Shown here piece by piece: positions 52,842 through 60,775 of a stretch of 64,000 bases of DNA (position 1 is its first letter; each line of letters starts with the position of its first letter). Below the pieces are notes generated by a model that was not told the origin of the DNA, did not search any database, and saw nothing but the letters and a program-made list of their open reading frames with translations. The stretch is taken from the NCBI RefSeq assembly GCF_041914405.1, contig NZ_JAYSDK010000010.1:62001-126000 (forward strand), in the 5' to 3' direction. The DNA comes from Zoogloea sp041914405. Lineage in GTDB: Bacteria; Pseudomonadota; Gammaproteobacteria; Burkholderiales; Rhodocyclaceae. The translations under genes were made by a program, and so were the position numbers.

Positions 52842-53230
52842 CAGCGGGGTCCAATCAGGGGATAACGGAAGGGTTTGCCGGCCAGCGCCTTGGCGAGGCC
52901 AATGGCCCCACAGAAGATCAGCGTGGAATGGCAGGTCGTGAAGTAGAGGATCACGATCACCCACGTGTACGGCGAACCGTACCCACCGGTGAAGATGATC
53001 GCTGCGTTGGCGACCACCAGCAGCATGCCGGCCCACAGGCTGGCGGCCACAGTCTGGCGCAAATGCACTTGGGCCAGCTCGGGCGCCCGCCGGCGCTCAC
53101 GCAACCACAGCACCATTAGCGCGATGAACGCGACGCCCGGCACGATCATCAGATTGGCCAGGTACAAGGCCTCCGCCGCGACAGCGATTTCGCGGCCGGG
53201 AATGTTGAAGTCGAGCTCGGAACTGGCCAT
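52841..53230 (-). CDS. Small membrane protein of the polyferredoxin operon
   Basis: A 129-residue protein with three predicted helices (about 20-42, 63-83, 90-112). The region AELAQVHLRQTVAASLWAG and ATTCHSTLIFCGAIGLAKALAGKPFRYP is loosely like DUF4870/Tic20-type proteins; the match is weak. It is first in an operon, overlapping the polyferredoxin gene by one base, so it is probably a subunit or assembly partner. Confidence 0.75.
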   Translation of the reverse strand: MASSELDFNIPGREIAVAAEALYLANLMIVPGVAFIALMVLWLRERRRAPELAQVHLRQTVAASLWAGMLLVVANAAIIFTGGYGSPYTWVIVILYFTTCHSTLIFCGAIGLAKALAGKPFRYPLIGPR

Positions 53231-53299
53231 GGCACCCCCAGCTTAGCCATACCCTTCCACGGCGTACTTGATGCGGCGCAAGTGCGCCGTAGTGCCGCC

Positions 53300-53809
53300 T
53301 CAGATTACTTCGAGCAGCAGGCGGCGCAATTGTTCAGCCTCCCGCCGGCCGTCGCGGGAGCTGACGATGGCGTGGTACCACTCGTCGAACAGCTCACGCA
53401 GCGCTGCCGGGTTGGCGGCAGCCTCGATGCGGTCCTGCAGGGAACTGGTTCCCACCGCACCGATGAAGGTATTGAGGGTGTTGACCATGAAGTTGCGGGC
53501 CTTGCGCAGCCGCTGCGGATCATCCCCCGGCGGATGCAGGCGGAAGGCGGTCAGGGCCGGCTGGGGCGGCGGCGGGACGCGGCGCACGCCATCCAGCCCG
53601 GTCGCCTCCACCATGCCGATGTAGCCCTCTTCCTCGAGCATGCCGAGGGTGTGCTCGAGATCATCCGATTGCAGCAAGCCGCGCAGATCCTCCACCGTAC
53701 GCTTGCCATCGACGAAGATCAGCACACGGCGCACCCGCGGACTGAAACCGGCGGCCCGGCGCTCGATCTCCTCATACCCCTTCAGGGTCTTCGCAAAAAT
53801 GACGCTCAT
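53300..53809 (-). CDS. Conserved hypothetical protein, 169 residues
   Basis: A soluble 169-residue protein starting MSVIFAKTLKGYEEI. The first half (RVRRVLIFVDGKRTVEDLRGLL and LGMLEEEGYIGMVE) looks like a winged-helix-type module with helices and a beta hairpin. The second half is helical. AGGAG precedes the ATG at 53809. Related proteins occur in Rhodocyclales without known function. Confidence 0.75.
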   Translation of the reverse strand: MSVIFAKTLKGYEEIERRAAGFSPRVRRVLIFVDGKRTVEDLRGLLQSDDLEHTLGMLEEEGYIGMVEATGLDGVRRVPPPPQPALTAFRLHPPGDDPQRLRKARNFMVNTLNTFIGAVGTSSLQDRIEAAANPAALRELFDEWYHAIVSSRDGRREAEQLRRLLLEVI

Positions 53810-53951
53810 CCCTAGCTCCTCCACACAGCCCGCGTGACCCGGGCCTTCATGTTCCGTCGGCGCCGCATTGTAACGACATTGGAATGCGGCGGGCAGCCGG
53901 AACATTCATCAGAGATGAGCATCGCCGCCCCGCGGGAGGGCGACGCCGGCG

Positions 53952-55037
53952 CTAGGCCCCCGCCACGACCTGGACTGCCAGCCGGCGGGCTTGCTCCAGC
54001 AAGCCCGTCCCGTTCTCGAGGCCGTCGATGAAGCGCCAGGGGATCCCCGACAGCCCACTCTGGGCGCCAGCCAGCGCCCCGGTGAGGATCGCCCGGGCCT
54101 GGTTCTGGCCACCGCCGTTCACCGCATGCAGAACCGCCGACTCGAAATCGTCGGGGAAGCGGGCCGCCAGGTAGTAGGCGGCCGGAAACTGGTGATACAC
54201 CGCGCAGGGCAGGCCGTAGACCAGCGACACCTTCCACGCCGGCTCGATGCGGATGGATGGGTCACGCGCCGCCCGGGCGGTGTCTGACGGCCCCAGCAGC
54301 GCGTCCGGCGACGGGAAGCGCCCGGCCACCGGGGCCTCCTCGGCGTCCGGGTGAGGTGCCTGCAGGGCGCCGCGGGTCACCGAGTGGAACGGCAGTTCGC
54401 CCGTTTTCACCCGCGCCATCAGGCGGCCTGACAGTTGCTCATCGAGCGGATACCCTTCGACGAGCATGCCAAGCACTGCGCCGAAAGCCACGGTCATCGC
54501 CACCACGGTACCGTCGGTCTGGGTCAGCACCGTATTGCGGGTCACCGCCGACGCCAGTTCGGCCGGCCGCAGCGCGTAGCGCACGGCGATCGCCAGCGTC
54601 CGCTCGGCCGCCTCGGTGGTGTCCGCATTGCCGCCGCACAGCCCCCACGCCAGGCCCTCGCCGACCCGCCGGCGCCAGGCTTCACGGATCGACTGGCTGG
54701 TGTAGCCACCGGGGCCATGCATCGGCGTACCGTCGATCAGCGGGAAGAAATCCTCGTCCATGCGCCGGCAGAAATCGACCTCGTCGTACCCGCCCTGCGC
54801 CACCAGCGAATCCAGCGTCAGCGCCAGCAACACCCCAGCCTGGGATGACTGGCCGGCCTGCATCCCGGCGTGGTAGCGGCCGGGGCGTGGCGTGGTGTAG
54901 TCGTCGATCCAGTCGCCATAGTCGGCGCGCAGCGCATCCAGGTTGTAGTACCAGTGGGGGCCAAGGGCCAGCGCATCGCCGATGAAGGCGCCCATCAGGG
55001 CACCGACGGCTCGATCCTGCAGGGATTGGGCGGACAT
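53952..55037 (-). CDS. ADP-ribosylglycohydrolase-like protein with altered metal motifs
   Basis: A 361-residue protein with the all-helical ADP-ribosylglycohydrolase fold. MGAFIGDALALGPHWYY is the family's opening helix. The metal motif TDDT is replaced by SSQA at 64-67 (AGQSSQAGVLLAL), and the C-terminal GGDTDT by GGGQNQ (308-313). Canonical enzymes such as DraG need these Asp for two Mg ions. It may be a divergent branch with another substrate or a binding protein. Divergent from the Lon-like gene. Confidence 0.82.
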   Translation of the reverse strand: MSAQSLQDRAVGALMGAFIGDALALGPHWYYNLDALRADYGDWIDDYTTPRPGRYHAGMQAGQSSQAGVLLALTLDSLVAQGGYDEVDFCRRMDEDFFPLIDGTPMHGPGGYTSQSIREAWRRRVGEGLAWGLCGGNADTTEAAERTLAIAVRYALRPAELASAVTRNTVLTQTDGTVVAMTVAFGAVLGMLVEGYPLDEQLSGRLMARVKTGELPFHSVTRGALQAPHPDAEEAPVAGRFPSPDALLGPSDTARAARDPSIRIEPAWKVSLVYGLPCAVYHQFPAAYYLAARFPDDFESAVLHAVNGGGQNQARAILTGALAGAQSGLSGIPWRFIDGLENGTGLLEQARRLAVQVVAGA

Positions 55038-55166
55038 GCGAACCTCCGGAAGGCTTGACGTGGATCAGTCGGGCGCCGGGAAGGATGAGCCGCGTGCAGT
55101 TCGACCGTGGCCGGCGCGCAATGGAGTGATTATGCTAGCGGCAGCGCATGACACAAGGCCTGCCCG

Positions 55167-57587
55167 ATGACTTCGCTGCTTCCCCTGCCGCCGGATGCCC
55201 TCTACACCTGTTGCGATCCGGCCGACCTGCCTTTCGAAACCAGCGCCGAGCTGCCCGACCTGGATGCGGCACAGATCCACGGCCGGGCCATCGAAGCCAT
55301 CCACCTCGGGCTGGACATCCGTCACGACGGCTACAACCTGTTCCTGCTCGGCGAGACCGGCAGCGGGCGCCACGCGATCATCCGCCAGTTGCTGGAGACC
55401 GAGAGCCACGGCGGCGACGCACCGGCCGACTGGTGCTACGTCTTCAACTTCCGCGACGACGACCGGCCCCGCCTGCTGCGCCTGCCCTGCGGACGCGGCG
55501 CCCGCCTGCGGGACGACATGCAGCACTTCGTCGAGGAGCTGATCCCAGCCATCAACACGGCCTTTCAGAGCGACGACTACCGGAGCCGTCTGGAGGCCAT
55601 GCAGGAGGAAGAAAAGCTGCGCGAGGAAACCGCGCTGCAGACCCTCGGCCGTGATGCCGGCGAACTGGGCGTGGCCCTGCTGCGCACGCCCCACGGCTTT
55701 GCCTTCGTACCGATGAAGAATGCCGAGGCCACGCTGACGCCGGAAGAATTCGCCGAGTTGCCGGAGGCCCGCCAGCATGAGCTGGAAGAGCACATCAAGG
55801 TCCTGCGCGAGCGCCTGCACAAGCTGATGAACGACTTCCCGCGCTGGCGCCGGGAACTACAGAACCGTATCAAGCAGGCCGGCAGCGAAGCCCTGCAACT
55901 CACGGTGACGCACCTGATTGACGACCTCAAGCCGAACTATGCCGACCTGCCGGAAGTCATCGCCCACTTCGACGACCTCCTGCACGACATCACCGAGGGC
56001 GCCGAATCCCTGCGCGAATCCACCCGCAGCGACGAAGAGAGCGAAACCACCACCTACTCCGGCATGATCACCGTGCAGCGCTACCTGGTGAACCTGCTGG
56101 TGGAAAACCCCTCCGGCGGCCAGCGGCCGGTGGTCTATGAGGATCACCCGACCCTGCAGAACCTGGTCGGGCGCATCGAGCACATGGTCCACATGGGCAC
56201 GCTGATGAGCAATTTCACGCTGATCCGCGCCGGCGCACTACAGCGGGCCAACGGCGGCTTCCTGGTCCTCGACGCACTGCGGGTACTCGGCCAGCCCTAC
56301 GCCTGGGAGGGCCTCAAGCGCTGCCTGAAGGCCGGCACGGTGCGCATCGAATCCCTGTCCGACCTGATCGGCCTCGGCAGCACCGTCCAGCTCGAGCCGG
56401 AGCCGATGCCGCTGGACCTGAAGGTGGTACTGGTCGGCGAGCGGCTGGTGTATTACCTGCTGTCCCAGTACGACCCGGAGTTTCCGGCCCTGTTCAAGAT
56501 CAACGCGGACATGGAAAGCGAGATCGTCCGCACGGCGGAGAACACCACGACCTACGCCTGCCTGGTCGCCACCCTGGCCCGCCGCGGCCAGCTGCGCCCC
56601 CTGTCGGGCCCGGCCGTGGCACGGGTCATCGAACACGCGGCACGCCTGGCGGGCGATGCCGAACGCCTGAGCACCCTCACCCAGCCGGTCGACGACCTGC
56701 TGCGCCAGGCCGACCATTTCGCCGCCCGGGCCGACGCAGACGCCATCGGCCGGGAGCACGTGGAGACGGCGCTCGCCGCCCAGCGTCGGCGCAACGAACG
56801 CCTGCGCCTGCGCTACCGGGACGAGATGCTGCGCAACCAGTTGCTGATCGCCAGTGCTGGCGATCACGTCGGCCAGGTCAATGGGCTGGCGGTGATCCAG
56901 TTGGGGGAAAGCACTTTCGCGCACCCTGCCCGCATCACCGCCACGGTGAGGGTCGGTGACGGCGACGTGATCGACATCGAGCGGGAAGTGAAGCTCGGCG
57001 GCCCGATCCACTCCAAGGGCGTACTAATCCTGTCGTCCTTCGTCGGCGCCCGCTTCGGCCTCAATACGCCACTCTCTCTCAAGGCCAGCCTGGTGTTCGA
57101 ACAGTCCTACGGCGGCGTCGAGGGCGACAGCGCCTCGCTGGCCGAGTTGTGTGCGCTGCTGTCGGCGGTGGCGAAGCTGCCGCTGAAGCAGTCGCTGGCC
57201 CTCAGCGGATCGGTGAACCAGTTCGGCATCGTGCAACCGGTCGGCGGCATCAACGAGAAGATCGAAGGCTTCTTCGAACTGTGCGCAGCCCGCGGCCTGA
57301 CTGGCGAACAAGGCGTGCTGATCCCCAGCGCCAACGTATGCCACTTGATGCTCGCCAGCGAGGTGGTGGAGGCGGTGCGGACCGGGCGTTTCCACGTCTG
57401 GGCCGTCAACAGCGTGGACGACGCGCTGGCCCTGCTCACCGGCCTGCCTGCAGGCCAGGCAGACGGCGATGGAAAATGGCCGGACGGAACCGTCAACGCC
57501 CACATTGCTGCCGGGCTGCGGGAGCTGGCCCGCCTGCGCCAGGCCTTCGCCCACCCGCCGAAGGACGGTGAGAATCACAACACGTAA
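55167..57587 (+). CDS. Lon-related ATP-dependent protease (AAA_32 + Lon S16)
   Basis: An 806-residue protein of the YcbZ/LonC-like family. The N-terminal ATPase has FLLGETGSGRHAII as P-loop, with Arg where Lys is usual, and GGFLVLDALRVL as Walker B. A long coiled coil lies inserted in the ATPase (about 125-220). The C-terminal S16 protease domain has catalytic Ser in GVEGDSASLAELCALLSAV and Lys in VGGINEKIEGFFELC. It should degrade proteins in the cytoplasm. A terminator follows. Confidence 0.93.
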   Translation: MTSLLPLPPDALYTCCDPADLPFETSAELPDLDAAQIHGRAIEAIHLGLDIRHDGYNLFLLGETGSGRHAIIRQLLETESHGGDAPADWCYVFNFRDDDRPRLLRLPCGRGARLRDDMQHFVEELIPAINTAFQSDDYRSRLEAMQEEEKLREETALQTLGRDAGELGVALLRTPHGFAFVPMKNAEATLTPEEFAELPEARQHELEEHIKVLRERLHKLMNDFPRWRRELQNRIKQAGSEALQLTVTHLIDDLKPNYADLPEVIAHFDDLLHDITEGAESLRESTRSDEESETTTYSGMITVQRYLVNLLVENPSGGQRPVVYEDHPTLQNLVGRIEHMVHMGTLMSNFTLIRAGALQRANGGFLVLDALRVLGQPYAWEGLKRCLKAGTVRIESLSDLIGLGSTVQLEPEPMPLDLKVVLVGERLVYYLLSQYDPEFPALFKINADMESEIVRTAENTTTYACLVATLARRGQLRPLSGPAVARVIEHAARLAGDAERLSTLTQPVDDLLRQADHFAARADADAIGREHVETALAAQRRRNERLRLRYRDEMLRNQLLIASAGDHVGQVNGLAVIQLGESTFAHPARITATVRVGDGDVIDIEREVKLGGPIHSKGVLILSSFVGARFGLNTPLSLKASLVFEQSYGGVEGDSASLAELCALLSAVAKLPLKQSLALSGSVNQFGIVQPVGGINEKIEGFFELCAARGLTGEQGVLIPSANVCHLMLASEVVEAVRTGRFHVWAVNSVDDALALLTGLPAGQADGDGKWPDGTVNAHIAAGLRELARLRQAFAHPPKDGENHNT

Positions 57588-57588
57588 A

Positions 57589-57620
57589 CGGCACAAAGGC
57601 CCCTAAGGGCCTTTGTGCCG
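57589..57620. terminator. Bidirectional terminator between Lon-like and phasin genes
   Basis: A perfect 14-bp stem (57589-57602 with 57607-57620) with a CTAA loop lies between convergent genes. Confidence 0.85.
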
Positions 57621-57653
57621 GACTGCATGAACGCGCGGCCGAAGCCGCAGCGA

Positions 57654-58232
57654 TCAGGCGACCTTCAGAGCGGAGGCAGCAGCCTTGGTGCTCTTGTCGA
57701 CGCTTTCGACGGCAACCAGGGTGGCCTTCTCGACGCTGGCCTGGGCGGCAGCAGCAACCTGCTTGGCAGCCTTGGTAGCGCCTTCGTAAGCGCTGCTGGC
57801 GTTGGCCAGAGCGGTCTTGACGGCCTTGATGGCGGGCTCGGAACCGGCCGGAGCGTTCTTGAAGATGCCTTCCAGAGCGGTGTCGATGTTCTTGGACAGA
57901 ACAGCGGCTTCAGCTTCGAGCAGCTTGGTCAGCTCTTCCTGGGTGTCGCCGCCGATGTCGGACAGGCTGCGGCCGTAGGCCACGGACTTCTCGACCGCCG
58001 GGGTGATGGCGCCCAGTTGCAGGGCGGCCAGGGCCTTCGGATCCTTGGCAGCGAGCACGGCCTTGGAGAAAGCCAGGCCGTCATCGAAAGCACCGCGGGC
58101 GGTGGCCAGGTTCAGGCTGGCAACGCGCTCAACAGCGGTAAACAGGGTGGTGGCGAAGCTGGTGGCGGTCTTCAGACCGGCTTCGATGTTGGCCTTGGAA
58201 GTGGCTACGAACTGTTCGGGGCTGACGGACAT
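57654..58232 (-). CDS. phaP: Phasin family protein
   Basis: A 192-residue phasin. MSVSPEQFVATSKANIEAGLKTA begins the phasin_2-type amphipathic helices, and the C-terminal half is rich in Ala, Lys and Val as in other PhaP proteins. Phasins coat polyhydroxyalkanoate granules and control their size. Codon use is strongly biased, consistent with high expression. GGAGAA precedes the ATG. Palindromic sites upstream suggest repression, perhaps by a PhaR-type regulator. Confidence 0.93.
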   Translation of the reverse strand: MSVSPEQFVATSKANIEAGLKTATSFATTLFTAVERVASLNLATARGAFDDGLAFSKAVLAAKDPKALAALQLGAITPAVEKSVAYGRSLSDIGGDTQEELTKLLEAEAAVLSKNIDTALEGIFKNAPAGSEPAIKAVKTALANASSAYEGATKAAKQVAAAAQASVEKATLVAVESVDKSTKAAASALKVA

Positions 58233-58260
58233 GGTGTTCTCCTCGATTTGGGTTGCAGTC

Positions 58261-58277
58261 ACCGAAATGATTTCGGT
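58261..58277. promoter_or_regulatory. 17-base palindrome upstream of phasin
   Basis: ACCGAAAT-G-ATTTCGGT is a perfect 8-1-8 palindrome 29 bases before the phasin start, in the likely 5' UTR or operator. Confidence 0.55.
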
Positions 58278-58288
58278 ATGGCGCTATG

Positions 58289-58334
58289 TTGCATCGCACA
58301 AAGTAGGAATGCAAGTGGTTTTTGTGCAATGCAG
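58289..58334. promoter_or_regulatory. Inverted TGCA-rich repeat, possible PhaR site
   Basis: TTGCATCGCACAA (58289-58301) and TTGTGCAATGCAG (58322-58334) are inverted copies at 11 of 13 positions. TGCA-rich sites are bound by PhaR at phasin promoters in some bacteria. Confidence 0.5.
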
Positions 58335-58381
58335 CAAATATTTCTTCTGCGCGTCCGGACCGCCCCGGAAAACTGCCCATG

Positions 58382-58960
58382 TCATCCCGTCGTGGAGACC
58401 TCGAATGCCTCGCCGGTGGCGAAGAATTGCCCGCCGGCAACGTAATGGATGGAGCGCCGCTCGTCGGCCGAGAAATGCCAGCGTCCATCGGAAAACTCGG
58501 CCGGATCGGCCCAGGCGGCGAGCACCTCGCCGAGGAACAGGTCGTAGGTGTGCTGGACCCCCGGCTCGTCGATAACCCGGCACTCGAGCCAGGCAATGCA
58601 GCCCACCGGGAGCGGGGCCGACACCCGGCTGCCCGGGAAGGTTTCGAAGTCGAGAGCGGCGAACTTGTCACCATCCCGACCGCTCACCGTTCCCGCCGCC
58701 AGCGTCTGCTCGGCAATGGCGCGGCAGGGCACTGCCAGCACGAACTCGCCGGAAGCATCGACCAGCTCGCGGGTCAGCGTCGCACGGTCGAGCACCACCG
58801 CAACCTTCGGTGGATCGAAATCGAGGGGCATGCTCCAGGCCGCCGCCATGAGGTTGCGGCGATCGCCATGGGCCGAGGAGACGAGCACCGTGGGGCCATG
58901 ATTGAGCAGGCGGTAGGCGTCGGAGAGAGGAACGGGCTGGGGCGTAGACAGGGAGTTCAT
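58382..58960 (-). CDS. Flavin reductase family protein
   Basis: A 192-residue flavin reductase-like protein. The N-terminus PVPLSDAYRLLNHGPTVLVS leads to NLMAAAWSMPLDFDPPKVAVVL, the FMN-binding strand. GEFVLAVPCRAIAEQT and YDLFLGEVLAAW are conserved in the family. It binds FMN and likely reduces it with NAD(P)H, or acts as a reductase partner. No partner oxygenase is adjacent. The ATG at 58960 follows GGAG-like bases. Confidence 0.9.
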   Translation of the reverse strand: MNSLSTPQPVPLSDAYRLLNHGPTVLVSSAHGDRRNLMAAAWSMPLDFDPPKVAVVLDRATLTRELVDASGEFVLAVPCRAIAEQTLAAGTVSGRDGDKFAALDFETFPGSRVSAPLPVGCIAWLECRVIDEPGVQHTYDLFLGEVLAAWADPAEFSDGRWHFSADERRSIHYVAGGQFFATGEAFEVSTTG

Positions 58961-59067
58961 GATGCTGGAAGGCGACACACTGGCATGCCTCAAGTGTAGC
59001 GCCCGACGCACTACGTGGCCGTGACCAAATCCAGCCCTGGCGCCAGATTGCGGGCCGCAGGCGCCCT

Positions 59068-59484
59068 TCAGCGCAGCAGGACGGTCACATTGCCCTTCAC
59101 CTCTGCCCTGATGTCCGCCTCGTCCACGTAACCGAGCGCACCAGGCGTCGTGCTGACCAGCCGGATCATCTCCGCGACGGTCGGCACCTGAGACGGCGGC
59201 CCGCCCTTGCCCACATAGCGACGCACGGTCCAGTAGGCCAAGTAGCGCTCCTCGTCCCGGTCGAGCCAGCGGGCCAGGAAGCGTCCCCGCAGGGGGTGCC
59301 CCGCCGCCAGGTCGAACGGCATCACGCGCACGCCCCCCAGTTCGACCACCCTGCCGGTGTAGATGCGCTCGACCGCCACGTTGTCCAGGCGGGGAACCGA
59401 CGGATGCGCGATCACCACCACCTCGCCGGCGAAAGCATGGCCCGCCCACAGCAACAGGCTCAGTCCGGCGCGACGGATTCCCAT
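59068..59484 (-). CDS. PstS-like periplasmic binding protein, short
   Basis: A 138-residue periplasmic protein with a signal peptide (about 1-20, ending AFAG). It has a single-domain PstS-like pattern: EVVVIAHPSVPRLDNVAVERIYTG and PGALGYVDEADI, the segments of phosphate-binding family PF12849. It is less than half the length of full PstS, typical of a subgroup found with porin and sensor genes. It is last in an operon, eight bases after the barrel gene. Ligand may be phosphate or another oxyanion. Confidence 0.85.
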   Translation of the reverse strand: MGIRRAGLSLLLWAGHAFAGEVVVIAHPSVPRLDNVAVERIYTGRVVELGGVRVMPFDLAAGHPLRGRFLARWLDRDEERYLAYWTVRRYVGKGGPPSQVPTVAEMIRLVSTTPGALGYVDEADIRAEVKGNVTVLLR

Positions 59485-59491
59485 GGGGCGC

Positions 59492-60775
59492 TCAGAACGT
59501 GAAGTTGTAGGACAGGGACAGCACATCCACCGCCCGATGCCCGCTGTTCTCGCCGCTCGGTGCATCGAGGAAGCCCGAGGTGCTGCCGGTACGGCTATGC
59601 AGCCACTCGACCTTGAGCTTCTGCTGGGGCGTCAGCAGATAGGCGCTGCCCACCGCGACGGAGCGCTGGTCGAAGACGTCGAGGGAATCGACGCCAAGCC
59701 GCTGGCTGGGATTGATGATGTCCGCCCCGGGAGTGGAAGCGGGCAGCAGGTTTCCATTGACGTCCGCATAAAGCCGGCGCGCCGCCGACGACGACAGGAT
59801 CCGGGCCACGTACACGTAGGGGGTCCACGCCCCAATGCGCTTTTGCAGCGCCACATAAGCCGCCCATGAATCGGTGCCGAGGGTGGCCCGCGTGACCCGC
59901 CGGCGTACCGCCTCTCCGGTCACGATGAACTCGCGGGGTAGTACGAATTCGGCACTGGCCGTGAAGGTATAGTTCAGCACCCGGTCAACGGTCGGCACAC
60001 CAGGCCCCGGCAGGGCATCGGTAACCTGGTAGTAACCGCCCCCGCCAACAGGCACGAAGGGATAGGTGACCGGAATCGGTGCATCGACCCGCTTCACGTC
60101 CCCCCGATGGACGCTCAGGCGCAGCCGGTGATCCCCTTCCCTCACCGTCAACAGCGCGCCGGTGAGCCACATCTCGATGTGCTCGAACCAGGCCCCCCGC
60201 GGTCGCGAACGGGGCGTCGCGTCGCGACGGAAGAAACGCCAGTAGGAATCGGCAGACCCCAGGTAACCCTCCAGGCTGAGCTCACGCCTCTCGTCCAGCC
60301 AGCTCCGTGCCACCGCCACCCCACTCACCTCGGCGGTAGGCGCCAGGGAATAGACCTCGATCGGCAGGCGGGCGAAATTGAAGGTGGTCCCCACGTCCAT
60401 GGTTTCCGAGTAGCGCAGCAGCGGCAGGCGCAGCTTGCCGGCGCGCAGCAGCCAGTCGTTGTCGGGCCGCCAGGACAGAAAGGCCCAGGGCAAGGCCAGA
60501 TCCCATTGCCGGTCGCTGTCGGCGGCCGGCGCCAGGGCCGCCTGCACGGTGGCGCTCCACGCCGGGGTCAGGCGCACGTCGAGTTGCACGCCGAGACGCG
60601 AGTCCCGCTGGAAGGTGCCGCCGCTGTCGATGAAACGCTGGTAACGGTAGGAACGGTTGGACTGGGCATACGCCACGGTGCCAAAGCCGGCCAGGCTGAC
60701 CTCTTCGTCGGCAGCGGCCGGCACTGACGCGGCAAGGATGGCGCTGCCGGCGCAGAAGGCGATCAGGCGCTTCAC
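59492..60775 (-). CDS. Outer-membrane beta-barrel protein
   Basis: A 427-residue outer-membrane protein. The signal peptide (about 1-22, ending PAAAD) precedes VSLAGFGTVAYAQSNRSY, a first barrel strand. Regular alternating strands, GKLRLPLLRYSETMDVGTTF and a terminal LSLSYNFTF with C-terminal Phe, mark a BAM substrate. It resembles porin-like proteins encoded beside sensor kinases. It overlaps the kinase stop by four bases. Confidence 0.88.
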   Translation of the reverse strand: MKRLIAFCAGSAILAASVPAAADEEVSLAGFGTVAYAQSNRSYRYQRFIDSGGTFQRDSRLGVQLDVRLTPAWSATVQAALAPAADSDRQWDLALPWAFLSWRPDNDWLLRAGKLRLPLLRYSETMDVGTTFNFARLPIEVYSLAPTAEVSGVAVARSWLDERRELSLEGYLGSADSYWRFFRRDATPRSRPRGAWFEHIEMWLTGALLTVREGDHRLRLSVHRGDVKRVDAPIPVTYPFVPVGGGGYYQVTDALPGPGVPTVDRVLNYTFTASAEFVLPREFIVTGEAVRRRVTRATLGTDSWAAYVALQKRIGAWTPYVYVARILSSSAARRLYADVNGNLLPASTPGADIINPSQRLGVDSLDVFDQRSVAVGSAYLLTPQQKLKVEWLHSRTGSTSGFLDAPSGENSGHRAVDVLSLSYNFTF

